A stretch of 64,000 nucleotides of DNA from Notospermus geniculatus (GCA_002633025.1 NMRB01000066.1:130582-194581); one strand, 5' to 3'. Counted from the first letter of the stretch, positions 1-12,400 are shown. A program made the numbers and translations. Notes: a model not told the origin generated them from the sequence alone.

Positions 1-1319
1 ATTCGAACGGCCATGTCTCTAAAGCCATATATTCTAACCCCGATTCGAAATGGGGAAAATGCCTAATCTTAGGTTATTCACAGAAGTTGGGGACACATCT
101 TGCCCTGACAAGGGTTCCTATCACTCCTACTCTCGCTCAATCCACCCTTGTCTTAAACTACCCACATTTCCCACTCGCATTGCCGCTGAGAGATGAGCGG
201 CCAATCAGAGCTCTCGCTGAGCTGTCACCTCGCCTCCAGGAACTGAACAATTAACGAAGTACACGAAATACGTAGTGTATGTGACCAGATGCACCTGGGC
301 GCGAGGTGAATCAACAGAGCAAACATGGCGGCTTCAGAACTTCGATCTGTCGCTTGGGGTCAGAAATTTGCGGAAAATACAACGTTTCGTCGCTAGCTTC
401 ACCTCAGAAGGATACTATTCATGTGTTTGCATCAGGGAAGGACTTGTTTGTGTAAAATATGACCGGGAAAGGGATACCATTCATGTTTTACTCGGCTTCA
501 ACTGCGTCGAAGTTCAGATGTCACTGTGGACTACTAATATATGCGAGGACTTTTCTGATTGGCTCTTCTTTCTATCGATGTTCTTCGCGATTTAACAAAT
601 AATTATTGTTTTTTGACGAATTATGCTGTAAAATGAAGGATTTTGATATCAAGTAATAAAGAACACAGGTATGCTTAACGTTGAATATGTTTTTGGGTGA
701 AATATTTTCTTCTGGATTATATTTGATGACAGCAGTGGGGGCGAGCGTGATAAACGGCACAGTCTGCTGCGAGTGGAATTCAGGAGGGAAAATGTCAAGG
801 GTGAAGGGAGCGTAGTTCGAAGGGCGGAGTGACCGTAGGCCTTGATATGTCAAGATGTGGGGACAAGACTGATCCCCCGCGCCAATCTGTTCTCTCTAAG
901 CAATAGACGCAGTTCTCCTTACACTGGGAATTCATCATATGCCACGAAGTGGAGGACGTCAGCCCACTTTAGCAAATCCCACCGCACATAACACGCGTGG
1001 AGGTTTTTCCATAGGGGACTTAGATTTTGGCGTCCAACCGAAAAACGCGAACACCTCTCGCCAAGTCCACGTGTGCGACATTTGGATGCAGCTTTGGATC
1101 CCGTTCTTCAGGTACATGGCATGACGTCAGGGCAGGGCAACGGCACCTCATTTTTGTTAAAAATGTCGCTGCATACATAATCTGAGTGGGAACTGGATTT
1201 CGGTGTGCAGTCATCTGCACCCCCATTGCCTCAAAAAGAACTGTGGATACCCCGAACGACCAGATAACTTAGTCCCCCCCCCCCAAGTAAGTATAAGAAT
1301 ACTTCCATGCACGAACGGA
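1..1319. other. No gene recognised
   Basis: Unique-looking AT/GC-mixed sequence. A short ATGGCGG-context ORF at 325-396 (MAASELRSVAWGQKF...) has no splice donor or partner exon, so it is not annotated. Confidence 0.5.
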
Positions 1320-1389
1320 CCAGGGCCCGGTTGCACCAAACTTGTCTTAAGTTCTTATCGTAAGATAAGGAATTTGGGACAACCCTAAA

Positions 1390-1727
1390 GGCGGCCTTCC
1401 ACCTGAAAGTTTTCTGTCGCAATTTTCCTTATGGAAACCTATGGAAAATTGTCAAACACTCTGTTGCAGGTGGTCCAAAATTTGCTCGTGTGTCTATTGT
1501 TGAGGACTGCCGCGTATTGTTCGAAAAGATTGCAGACATTTCTGGCGAGGAATAGAACATGTGCTATTCCAAGCAATAACTGTCGGACACTAAAATAACT
1601 GGCTGACATAATCTTTATAGGCCTCTTCCACGCTACAGAAATTGATCACGCAACAGAGTGTCTGACAATTTTCTATAAGTTTACAAAAGGAAAATTGCGA
1701 CAGAAAACTTTCAGGTGGAAGTCCGCC
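1390..1727. repeat. Hairpin element inside the 1.3-3.2 kb element
   Basis: Arms of roughly 78 bp: 1390-1467 pairs with 1650-1727, sharing CCACCTGAAAGTTTTCTGTC and its complement. Confidence 0.75.
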
Positions 1728-2216
1728 ATAAGACATGTCGTAACTGCGGTTGCACCAGAAACCTCGTAGCTTGTCCCAAAATGCATATCCTGTCGTAGGC
1801 CATGCACTATGGGATTATGCACAGCAACTGCACGGTCAGCTGTCGAAAGAACCATTGCATGGAAGCAGGCGGGTTTGGCTCAATCACATGAGACTGCAGC
1901 CTATTGAAAAGGTTTGCCGGCTAATAGCGGTGACAGACATGTTTACACAACTTAGCCAGACATTTGCCTGTCGACGATGAAGATGGGGATGGGAAGCTGA
2001 TGGAAGAGCAGCCGGAGGGAAACATGCTGGACGCTGATGGTGATAGGCATGAAAGGATAGCCAGGAGGAACCAAATTGTGGAGATGCTCAGAGCATGCTT
2101 TAGACACTGAATGATTTTTGGTATTAAAACATGCCGAAAAGTATTGTTCCATTAAATAAGATTGTACGGAATATGTCACTATAAGACAGGGCAAACACAT
2201 ACATGTAGCCCAGACG

Positions 2217-2825
2217 TACGGTGGCCCAAACATGCCACGTATATATTTTTATCCACATTAAAATATTCTGAACATATTTGTATTTTTCCTCTAATTTCCA
2301 CCCGGGTGTAAAACATTTTCACCCGGGTGGAAAACATTCTCACCCAGGTGAAAAACATTGTTTCCACCCGGGTGGAAAACATTCTCACCCGGGTGTAAAA
2401 CATTTCCACCCGGGTGTAAAACATTTCCACCCGGGTGGAAAACATTTTCACCCGGGTGTAAAACATTTTCACCCAGGTGAAAAACATTGTTTCCACCCGG
2501 GTGGAAAACATTCTCACCCAGGTGTAAAACATTCCCATCCGGGTGGAAAACATTTTCACCCGGGTGAAAAACATTTCCACCCGGGTGTAAAACATTTCCA
2601 CCCGGAAGGAAAACATTCTCACCCGGGTGTAAAACATTTCCACCTGGGTGTAAAACATTTCCATCCGGGTGAGAATGTTTTCCACCTGGGTGGAAATGTT
2701 TTCCACCCGGGTGAAAATGTTTTCCACCCGGGTGGAAATGTTTTCCACCCGGGTGGAAATGTAATAATGTTCAGAATTTGGTAATGCGGATAAAAATATA
2801 TGCATGGCATGTATGGGCCACCGTA
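2217..2825. mobile_element. Minisatellite-bearing TIR element, copy A
   Basis: The inverted ends start TACGGTGGCCCA and share ATGCCA and the TTCTGAACAT region further in. The centre (2299-2760) is a tandem array of a 21 bp unit containing the palindrome CACCCGGGTG. Orientation of the unit flips near 2670. Flanks CAGACG (left) and CAGATG (right) could be a 6 bp target duplication with one mismatch. Long repetitive reading frames through it (HPGGKHF-type) are by-products of the 21 bp unit. Confidence 0.8.
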
Positions 2826-2829
2826 CAGA

Positions 2830-2965
2830 TGGCTAACCGCAATGAGGTGTTTTTAAAGTCGACTGACCTGGCTGAATGGTGAGTAGACAGCGTTGGGCCA
2901 GTCACCTTTAAAACACCCCCACCGCATTGAGATTTGCCGTCCATGTGCGCCCAGCCTTACCATCT
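2830..2965. repeat. Hairpin repeat related to 54966-55245
   Basis: Arms pair AACCGCAATGAGGTGTTTTT with the complement in AAAACACCCCCACCGCATTG. The right end GCCGTCCATGTGCGCCCAGC is the uninterrupted version of a site that carries an insertion at 55088-55226. Confidence 0.65.
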
Positions 2966-3202
2966 AAGTCACCTCCCCACTAGACGTATCTTTATGCCTT
3001 AAGTTTGTGTCGTAAGATATGCTGGTGCAACAGTTTTAGTGTAATTTATATCTGTTGCACCAAACTTGTCTTACACTACACATAAGTCCAAATGCGTAGG
3101 ACAGGAAAGTTGGGATGATGTCCTAAGACATCGATGGTGCAACCAATTTTTGTTCTTAACGTTCAGACAGCACCTACGACCTTTGGTGCAACCGGGCCCT
3201 GG

Positions 3203-4483
3203 ACACGCATAGGCATTCTACTCGAGCGCCATCTGGACTCCGCAGTAGAAACTGCTGGGCGGATTTCGACAGAATCATGGAGTCAGTCCCGAGGTTTTCT
3301 TGATGGACAGAGATTGTATTGTAATTAGGAGCTGTCAGTCATTTGACCAACAGGTGTCACCACGATATAATTGAATGCCCAGCGGACCCATTCATGCTTG
3401 ATTTAGCACCAATCATGAGCATTTTCTTTTGTATTGTTCCTAGAATTTTGCTGCCATCTTTTGGCAATAAGCCCAGCTGATTCCTCCTATTGGTCATGTC
3501 TATAATTCATCTATTCTTCTTCACCTACCGAATATGGGCTCCAGTTGACACCGAAAGTAAGAAATTGTCTCTGTGTACATAAAGCATCTTGACTACCAAG
3601 GGTTTGTGACATCGCTCCGCCCTCCGACTACGCCCACACAAACCCTTGACGAACTTCACTGTGGGAAGCTGTTTCCAACGAGATGTTCCTGTTTGTGGAC
3701 TGACTCCCGCTGTTAGTTTTCGTTTTTCATCATACATGTAGATCGATCGTTATTTGCAATAAACCTGAACATTTCTAAATACCCATGATACCACGTCAGT
3801 TTTTCTGCTCACCTACCTTCTCTGGTTTAGAAAATTGGCGGTATTTTTGTTCAACAGCGTAGTTCATGCGAGTAGTGGGTAAATTGCAATTGATAGAATG
3901 GCTGACCATCCTCGTTCCTAATACTTTCCAACCACAAAATATACAGCGGTCGGTTTAATTGGCTTGTTGATAACCTGGGAGCGAGGTTGGCTAAAAAGTG
4001 TCCTGATTGGTGCACGGCAACTCGAGGTGCGAGGGAAACAGAAATCCTGGCGAAGTTCTCCATGGGTTTGTGCGTACGAAGTATGAGGTAGTACAGACAC
4101 ATGGTAGGCCATGATGTATGTACTGTACGTAAAGAAGCTGTATGATGCTCTCGATAACAGTGTGCAGGTGACATGTCTTGTTGGCCATGACCAAGAACCT
4201 TCTTCGTCACAGTCTCCTCGACGCGTAGCTCAACGTTGTTTCTAATTTATTTGTGATTTGTTCTTTCCGTTTCAAAACATACTTTATCCTTGCCTCTAAG
4301 AGGTCAGTCCAGAGTAACATGACTAGGCCTTTGGTCCATACCATAATAGGCGCCGGAGCTTCGTTCTTTGTTCGACCAATCAGAACAAGGAAGTTTGTTG
4401 GAATATTGTACTCACAATGACCTGGCAATGCCTAGCCTTGCCTTGTAAGTGTCATCTCCTCGATATTAATGACTGACCTCTAA
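3203..4483. other. No gene recognised
   Basis: Only short antisense ORFs without family signatures. No repeats with clear ends were seen. Confidence 0.5.
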
Positions 4484-4735
4484 AGCATGGCGCACACGAG
4501 CGATTTTTTGAGCGATTTTCTAGGCGACTAGCCTTGCGACTACAGGAGCGACTGAACATATTTTTAGTTTTTTTAGTTTTTTTTGACTCGTTTGCGACAA
4601 ATGCTTCACTGGGAGATCAGTGATGTCGCGGATGACATCACTTATCGACCTCAAAGGTAATTATCGCATGCGACCTAGTAGTCGCATCGGTAGTCGCCCC
4701 CATTTTAGTCGCTCGTGTGCGCCATGCTTTAGAGG
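4484..4735. repeat. Dispersed hairpin-ended repeat (partner at 48529-48785)
   Basis: Ends AAGCATGGCGCACACGAGCG and its near complement before 4735. The inner segment with GAGATCAGTGATGTCGCGGA is shared, in reverse orientation, with 48529-48785. Confidence 0.7.
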
Positions 4736-5710
4736 CGAGGATATTAGTACATGTCAGAAATGTCCAAAACATAAATTCAATTTAAATGTACATGTATATA
4801 CTGGTACTTTATTCGCATTTACCAGGCAGATATCTACACAGTAGAACTTAAAACCTGACGTTTTATTCTGATCCAGCTGTTCACAATGGAACATCCATGA
4901 GAGCCGTTTGTGGGCCGAAGTCATAAAGGCCTACGGCGAGATCGTAGTTATCTAGAGAATGATAATATTACATAGGTATCGCCTAGACCATATTGTCATA
5001 TAAGGTACAAGAATACCGACATCTGCCCTATTGTTATTACTGTCTGTGCTCTCGAACATGTTGTTTTATCGCTAAATCAAAATATACATATCGTACCTCG
5101 AGAGAGAATCCGTGAATATGATTGGCCGAGACGCGTCACGTGAGCGGTGGACATTTTTCAATGTCTCCCGCTAAGATGCAATGTCTCCCGCTCACGGAAA
5201 ACAAAATGGCGGACGTTTTTTCGTTTGACCGCTTCGAATATTTGAAGTCGAATATTAGGCTATCGAGCTCCGATTAAATCATATTCTGGTGTCGATTGGC
5301 GTAGTATCAGCATGTTTAGCACGAATACATGAAAAAGGTTGAGTGGAATACAGGGAATAGCATGTTCAACAGTCATAAATTCTAGGCCTACCGGTCCGCA
5401 CAGCCCGTGTTGATGTCAGCGCCTGGCAACCAAGTTCAATCGCAGCAGCGCTAGGCACGTGGAGTGGACTGCCAAGTTTAACAGTACTGTTACGCAATGT
5501 AGGCCTAACAGAATGATACTTTGTCACATTTGGAAGAATATTACCACTTCCTTTGTCATTTAACTCATTTAGGCCTAGACTAGCACAGCTTTTTAGCAAG
5601 GAATTTTTTTTTCAAATCGTGGTTGACCATGTCGTCTTCACGCATTCCGCCGCTGCCGGGCACAGCCGCAGAGACGGGTTGTGACACATACATGTACACC
5701 GGTACGATAT

Positions 5711-5854
5711 AGAAAATGGCACCCTTTCATGTCGGGGGACAGACCGAAATGTCACCCCTCGAAAAAACATTGTTGACCTCGGCGGCCTCGGTCAACAATG
5801 TTTTCTCGGGGTGACATTTCGGTCTGTCCCCCTCCATGGCGGGCGCCATTTTCT
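5711..5854. repeat. Hairpin element
   Basis: Arms share GGGGGACAGACCGAAATGTC and AACATTGTTGACC, with outer AGAAAATGG/GCCATTTTCT ends, around a short GGCGGC loop. Confidence 0.85.
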
Positions 5855-5984
5855 TAATGTACTCAGGTAACAGCAGTGACCGGATATGCTGCATAATCAC
5901 CAGGACATCGAAATTTACAGAAAAATTCTACCAACGACATCCAAACCAATGTATCATTCCGCTCTGAAACAGTTAAACTCAGAT

Positions 5985-6250
5985 TAAAGGGAGACATCCG
6001 AAAGACATTGCCCGGCGGGCACTTGTTGTTATTGTTTTGATTAGCGCACACCGCCGTCTGTCAATCAGCGGTGACACTACGCTATGGCACAGGCCCCTGG
6101 AGAGCTATCAATGAGTTAAGAACACGTTGTATCTAACCAAAAAACACTAGTTTGTAAAAACACACCCCGAGCTCACGAATTCGTGAGCTCGGGGAGTGTT
6201 TTTAGATACGTGTTGTGTTTTTTAGATACGTTTGGTTAGGTACGTGTTCG
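5985..6250. repeat. Hairpin element, right-truncated (family of 37057-37430)
   Basis: The left arm and centre match the 37.1 kb element (AAAGGGAGACAT, ATTGCCCGGCGGGCAC, CACCCCGAGCTCACGAAT). The right arm stops near 6250, just before another hairpin. Confidence 0.75.
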
Positions 6251-6262
6251 TTTCTTTTTGGA

Positions 6263-6421
6263 CAGGTGTAATGTCGATCATTGTTCCCCGTATTTCTGTG
6301 TTTTTCTTATTGTTTGCCTCCTGACGGATTAAGCGACAACTAACCCAACAATAACCATTCTAGGCCGCGTCTATTGTTGGGGAACACTGAACTACAGAAA
6401 CACTCACAGATATTACACCTG
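6263..6421. repeat. Hairpin element
   Basis: Inverted ends CAGGTGTAAT/ATTACACCTG with inner TTGTTCCCC/GGGGAACA pairing. It abuts the truncated end of the preceding hairpin. A related sequence lies near 8405-8485. Confidence 0.6.
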
Positions 6422-6834
6422 GTTTATTTATCGAGCAGCTCGATGAATAAGCACTACTTTCGGTCTTATTCGTCAAGCCGCTCGATGAGCAGTACGTGGA
6501 TTCAGTGTTATTTATCGAGCTAGCTTGGCAAGCAGGCTTTAAATTCAGCACTGTTCGCGTCGAGCTGGCAATAAAGACACGCCTCCTCAATGGCGTCGGC
6601 TGCTTTAGTTCGGAGGTCGGCCGTGTGATGGTGCTTCATTGCTCGCGATGGGGGTTACCGAAGCCAATTTCTCCTTTTTTCAGCCTTTGTTTCTGTGTAA
6701 TGACCCAAATCTTAGACACCTATATGTCGCATGCCAAGCTTCAGATTGTCTGTTTTCGTCAGTCTCAAGCTACCTCCCCTGGGGTTTGTGGGTCAGAGTA
6801 TGCCGATAAGTCCGAACACCAGTCCACCAGGGGT

Positions 6835-7113
6835 GCAGGGCCGGATCCAGGGTTTAGAAATAGGGGGCACAACCCTGAGGGCGAAGTCCTCAGTTGGCGC
6901 GCACCGCAAGGTGCGCGCACACGAAGGGGGGGCCAGGGGGTCTCCCCCGGGAAAATTTGAAAATCAAAGCTCTGAGGTGCTATTTCCCAGCATCTTAGAC
7001 ATGAAATACTAGACGATTTCCAAAAAATGCAGTGAACAAATCATTGCCCCTCAAAAAAATGGGGGGGGGGGAGCACGTGCCCCATGTGCCCCCCCCCTCT
7101 GGATCCGGGCCTG
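6835..7113. repeat. GC-rich TIR repeat with GGCCGGATCCAG ends
   Basis: Ends GCAGGGCCGGATCCAG and CTGGATCCGGGCCTG are inverted copies. The interior carries poly-G and poly-C tracts beside a GTGCCCC motif. Confidence 0.55.
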
Positions 7114-7185
7114 GTGTGCCCCAGTATGATGCGACGACTCTGTAGACGATTTTATCAGTGTCACCACAAAAAATTAATCGAAGTG

Positions 7186-7825
7186 ACTATTTACCCGGCT
7201 GCCGGTCGTATTCAGCCGGCTGCCGGTCAAGCAGTGGACAAAAAATCCTTTGTTTAACCGGCTGCTGTTACACCGACGGTTGCCGGATTCCTCTGTTTTT
7301 GATGGGAATTTATTCACATTAGCGGGAAAATGGCGGCCGGAGAGGCGATGCCATTTATCTGGGACAAAGATTTCATTGGCAGATCCTAATGAGACACTTC
7401 AAGTCAGTACTATCGGGTCCTTTTTCTTTGCCGAAAATCCGTTTCCGAGGAACACATCCTTAATTTCCCATCAGATTCCCAAAGTCAGCCAGAATGTGTC
7501 TAACGAATAAGTAACTAATGCCATGATAAGGAATATTATTACTTTTACACCCGGCAAGCCACATGCGCCAGTTTTACGTTCCATGTTTACATTGACCCGC
7601 AGCCGGTTACCGAAGGAAAATTTTATGCGTTCTTTACCCGGCAATTGCCGTTAAAATAACGACAAAAGCTGTCACTCCGTGACCGGCAGCCGGGTAAGCA
7701 AGACGGATTTCCTCATTGCGTAAACGGCAGCCGGGCAAGCAAGACATACTTTTCCTTAGTGCGTAACCGGCGGCCGGGCAAACAAGACGTTTTTTCACCA
7801 CTGCGTACCCGGCTGCCGGGTAAAT
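7186..7825. repeat. TIR element with internal tandem CCGGCAGCCGGG units
   Basis: Ends read CTATTTACCCGGCTGCCGG and the complement CCGGCTGCCGGGTAAATAT. Between 7675 and 7825 a unit of about 57 bp (GTAACCGGCAGCCGGGTAAG, then CAAGAC) repeats about three to four times. Several CCGGCTGCCGG words also lie at the left. Confidence 0.6.
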
Positions 7826-7925
7826 ATCACCAGCCAAAATTAATTAATCAGTTATTCTACATGTACATGTACGTAGAAATTTGGCCAAAGAGAAGGCGAG
7901 CACAAAAATCGACACACAATATGAT

Positions 7926-8083
7926 AAAGAATATAAAGTCAATTTCCAGAATATTTAGCAAATTTTCGACCCCAACCGGGGTCTTCTTCAGGCTGGAACC
8001 TTTGAGTCTTTTCTATAGTTTCAGATAGTAAAGTTGGGGTCGAAAATTTGCTAAATATTCTGGAAATTGACTTTATATTCTTT
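7926..8083. repeat. Hairpin MITE, family E copy 1
   Basis: Near-perfect inverted arms (AAAGAATATAAAGTCAATTT, TTAGCAAATTTTCGACCCC) around a short centre with CTTCTTCAGGCTGG. Related at 32357-32570; fragments at 18968-19083, 22665-22750 and 35728-35762. Confidence 0.85.
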
Positions 8084-8139
8084 ACGTAGAAATTTGGAAA
8101 AATCAATAATTTTCTGAGAAAAGGAAAACAAGAAAAAAA

Positions 8140-8245
8140 GGGAAAAATATCATCACTAACACAGGAATCAACCCTCGACCTCAGGATTACAGTTCTCACA
8201 TCTTTGCACTGTGCTAACCAGTGGGAAGACAGTGGGAGGGTATTT
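8140..8245 (-). mobile_element. Possible tRNA-derived SINE
   Basis: Read on the minus strand, CTGGTTAGCACAGTG (A-box-like, 8206-8222) is followed about 40 bases later by GAGGGTTGATTCC (B-box-like, 8163-8175), then a T-rich run. The spacing fits an internal RNA polymerase III promoter of a tRNA-related SINE. Boundaries are uncertain. Confidence 0.4.
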
Positions 8246-8489
8246 ATCACCTGATTCCGGACAATGGGGGCAGCTCGACGTTTAGGCAAACTTTTGCGAA
8301 CTGTTTGGCGAGCCGGTGTGATAAAATCTTATGTCCCCACCCGCCTGATGTCCCCATGCATTGTTTGTCACAGGATTAAGGGTCTTGGTCTCTCTAGAGT
8401 CCAATTCAATGGTGCCGCTTAATCCGTAAATGTATTGTTGGGCGACATCACATATCGGGGAACATTAAATTCTACTACACCGGGCTTGA

Positions 8490-9330
8490 TAAATAGCCAC
8501 TTCCTTCTTTCTGACTGATGGATCACTCAAACATTTGTGAAGACCTCACTAAATGTGCCCTTTGTTTAATGTAGGTGTGCCCATTTCATATTTTTCCAAC
8601 GCGGAAGCAACTTCTTTCCAAGTATAGGCTAAATGTGAATATCGAAGAATCCTGCATGAGCAATGTGTAACTTTGTATACTGGTGTAAAGTCTTTCTGTA
8701 TTCTCGCCGCTATGTCATGGAAACGTTTGAAAACAGTTTGATACGGCCTTTTTCTGTCTGTTGCAAAAAGAACACTGGTATAGACGGGGGAAAAGCTAGG
8801 TACCGCGGAGGTACAGTATACCTAAACCCCACTGGGCGTTACCAAAACATAACTAGGTCACCTTCTATCCTGTTATACGGAAGAAGCTACAGACATGACA
8901 AATCAGCCGGCAAATTACTGATCTTTTATTCCTATATCATTCATTTTAAATGATCAACAATACGCCGCCTGACCCCGGATGGTCGCCGTTCGATATTGTC
9001 ATACGCTCTCGCTAAACCTGTCGATACCCATTTGAAAAGTCTCTTTATTCGATTTGAGTCATAGCGTGGGACATTATAATGGAGGCAATGTGCTGCACCA
9101 TTCATGCATTTCTAGGACATAGACTTAAATAGTGTAGGCTTGGGTGGATCCTACATTCATTTTGTTTATGATATATGTACAGATATGTGGTATTATTGTC
9201 AAAGATCTACGGAGGCCTACTTCTTATGTGATGGCCGCCGGTATGGGATCAGTAAAAAGGAGATTACATGATTTCCAATATTCATTGACATAAAGTGAGG
9301 ATTGATGCGGATTACTGTGATATTACAATC
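8490..9330. promoter_or_regulatory. Upstream region of the mosaic gene
   Basis: No coding signal. This would hold the promoter and 5' UTR if exon 1 is right. No convincing TATA box or initiator can be named. Confidence 0.3.
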
Positions 9331-9420
9331 ATGAAGTCATTTTGTACTAATAACTTGATAGGATTGTCCTATCGGCTTCTAATATTCGTTTCAATTTGGA
9401 TTTGCTCATGTTGTAACCAA
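9331..9420 (+). CDS. Exon 1: signal peptide
   Basis: Thirty codons beginning [15 protein letters not shown], followed by a hydrophobic core [12 protein letters not shown], which reads as a secretory signal peptide. The ATG is the first one after an in-frame TGA 45 bases upstream. The exon ends CAA|gtacgt in phase 0, exactly the phase that exon 2 needs to read into the lectin domain. The 5' UTR extent and promoter are not visible; no clear TATA box was seen. A rival signal-like exon at 12771-12851 has a poorer donor, so this start is probable rather than proven. Confidence 0.5.
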
Positions 9421-12400
9421 GTACGTATTAATTCATTTACATTGTAGCTGGCCTTGTTCTCTATTCCTTGCTTCTTGTAGTGGTAGTGGCAGTCAAATTT
9501 AAAAGTACAGTATATGTCAAACACGTTTTGGGTCCTGTAGCAAAAACTACTCGACGTACATGTACATGTAAATCAACAAAGTATAATTTTAGTGTCCATG
9601 TATTCTGATGTTTCCACTCAAAATACATATTGTATAATAGCGAACTATGTTTGAAGCTGGTTGTTCCGGAAGAAACATTTTCCAAGTGCATTTCCTGGCT
9701 TTATGAACATTTTGTACCTGTGTATGTAGGCCTCACGGGTGTTAGAACCTATAGCTTCGTGTACATGGCTTTCTCGTAAAGCGTGATGACCATATATGGC
9801 GCCTACATGTAGGTCTTGGACATTTGGCCTCTCAGAAAGAAATGTTCCATTTTCGACAGATACAATGTACTAATAATTTGTGATGAACTTTGGTACACAA
9901 AAACCTTATTTTGTTGAAATCCGCCAATTAATTTACGCTCCAGAGCCCAAAACATCATCGACATTGATCTTTAAAATTCCTTTCCGCGTAAATACGTACG
10001 TTTTTTGATCGGTGCTTATCAGTGTAAATGAATGCCCGAAAATGAGAAATTGGTTTAGTACGTTTCTATTCAGTTGAGGGCCCTCGGACCTTATTCACGA
10101 AGCTCCCGTAAAGGCCCGTCTACACGATCATACATTTGTTCAAAACATTCTCATACATTTGTATGATGATGTTCATGGACAGATATTTGATTGTGTTGGC
10201 TGTTTTCCCAACAAACTTTAACAGCAACCAACATAAGTATGATGATGTTCAAATTTGTATGATGATGTTCAAGACAAATGTATGATCGTGTGGACTGTTT
10301 TCCCAACAAACCTGAACATGTATGATGATGTTCAAATTTTTAGCTGCATGTTTCATCTTGCCAATGCAAAACATCCCAAAAAATTGTGTGATGATGTTCA
10401 GGGACAAATGTATGATCGTGTGGACGGTTTTCCCAACAAACTTGAACAGCATCCAACATTATCCTTTCTCCATCATACTTCATCATACAATGTCCATGAA
10501 TGTTGGACTGTAGATCGAAGTCCCCAACAAACTTGAACATCATCATACAAGATTATGATGCTGCTTTGAAAAATGTATGATGATGTTCAAAATTTTAGCT
10601 GCATTGTCACAAGACAGAAATCGACAAACAAGCTTGGACATCATCGATGATGTTTTGAACAAATGTATGATCGTGTAGACGAGCCTTAACTTACGGAAGT
10701 GCGCAAACTATTGTCCTCAGCGGACAAGCTATTGTTCACTATCAGCCTGACAAAGGATTTGCGTACCCTTAAAGTTACGGGGGTTTTGTGAATAAGGTCC
10801 CAGAACACCACCATCATAATTGTACACCGTGGTGCCTTGTACATTGTGGCTTTTTAAGGGCAAGTAACAGTCCCGATCCAAGTTAGGAACTCATGTTCTC
10901 TAGACATTACTTCTAGCTTTCAAGTTCTGACACATGATTGCCGTTGTTGCCCACATTAACACAAATCACGATCCATGCGTCGGCTTGATGAACCCAGTCC
11001 AGTCCAGTCCAGTTAATTTTCCAGCACCAGACACCTTTAATGAAGAGTTGTGTTGTTGTAGGGGTCTTGCCTGTTCTGAATTACATGAATAAACCACACA
11101 CACACACGTAGCATGCTAAAGCACTTAAAGTTACATTAACTCTAGTTGGACGTTATTGGCGATTTCGATCAATAATGCAATCGTCCGTTACAATATCAAC
11201 TTGCGATTATTACACCTGAAATGCTTTGGTGGGGAATCAATGAAATGGAATAGACGCAAGCAGAGTTGTGAATTTCGGTGCGGAAGGAATTTTGTCGGCT
11301 TAAGACCGAATGTCAAATTCAGAGTAATTTTTCTCAAAAGGATATGGTGTTAAGTTTTATGCACCAGCTCGTCTTTTTTTATATAATGAATGTTTTATTA
11401 ATAATACATTAATGAGGAGACCATGCGAGAAGCACAGTTGTGCTTAAAGTGCATGTCTTCTCTACAAAAATACAAAAGCAACTTGTCTTGATCGCTTGCT
11501 ACATGTACAACTGCTTCATCTCACCCTCNNNNNNNNNNNNNNNNNNNNNNNNNNNNNNNNNNNNNNNNNNNNNNNNNNNNNNNNNNNNNNNNNNNNNNNN
11601 NNNNNNNNNNNNNCGCACGACCATTCCACAAAACACCCAGTCCCCAACCGATGGAGGTAAATGAATGAATAGAATCTTTCCAGAAGACAAATAACATCAA
11701 GATACCTCGATTCCGTCCATTAGTTTTAGCTCCAGAGCCAATTTTGCGGAGCAAAGTCAGAGATATTTTCATTAACTTTCCGGCGAAATGCAAATTCGGC
11801 ATGATGGTGTTCGACTTTGCTTTACAAAATAGGGTCTTCAGCGCTAACTCTGGTCGGGACTGAATTGTGAAATCTTGGTGTCTTCTGTCTTCTAGAAACA
11901 AATTCTCCCTCCATTGCTATGAGCAGTTTTTGGATCTGGCTTGTGGACGTATGCTTGTGCGTTTTGGGGGCCACCTGTCGTGCTGATCATACGTATTAGG
12001 GAGGTTTCGAAATCAAACGATAACGACAACGTTGTTTTTGTACGAAAATGCAATATAAAATCTGGTTGATGTGTAGTATGAAAAATAACGTTGTCGTAAA
12101 GTTTAAATTTATCGTTTGATTTCGAAACCTCCCTATTGTTTAGTTTGCTCTCCCATTCGATTGCAGTATCGGCTGAAGTTATAACCAGGCTTTCTTATGG
12201 CGTGAGATCGCATTTAAATGATTAATGTATTACTGCTGATTAGAATAATTGATCCGATGTCTTGGTGACCATGTGTGTATTTCACATACGTAAATGATTG
12301 GCATTGCAATGACGTCGACATTCACATGCCCTGTATGATTATTTCACTTGCATAACAAATGCAAGCCCTTTTCTCACAAACCGAATAGTGTTAGCCTACC

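Larger units (their letters stand above)
1320..3202. mobile_element. TIR element, outer, with nested insertions
   Basis: Perfect 21 bp inverted ends at 1320-1340 and 3182-3202 (CCAGGGCCCGGTTGCACCAA plus one base). Related GTTGCACCA motifs recur inside at about 1750, 3029, 3054 and 3136. It holds the hairpin at 1390-1727 and the minisatellite element at 2217-2825. No transposase reading frame is present. Confidence 0.65.

Noticed and set aside
325-396. Short ORF MAASELRSVAWGQKF in an ATGGCGG context
   Set aside because: It stops after 23 codons with no donor and no partner exon.
2299-2760. CRISPR-like repeat array
   Set aside because: Units are contiguous 21 bp repeats without unique spacers, in a eukaryotic genome.
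2278-2784. Long repetitive proteins ([13 protein letters not shown]-type) on both strands, also at 53648-54162 and 54649-54947
   Set aside because: They follow from a 21 bp tandem unit without stop codons; several frames on both strands are open at once, and the region is inside a TIR element.
5204-5275. Short ORF MADVFSFDRFEYLK in an AAAATGGCGG context
   Set aside because: It ends after about 22 codons without a donor. It might be a 5' UTR remnant but cannot be supported.
7634-7837. Repetitive ORF with PAAGYA motifs
   Set aside because: It is the translation of a tandem CCGGCAGCCGGG repeat inside a TIR element.
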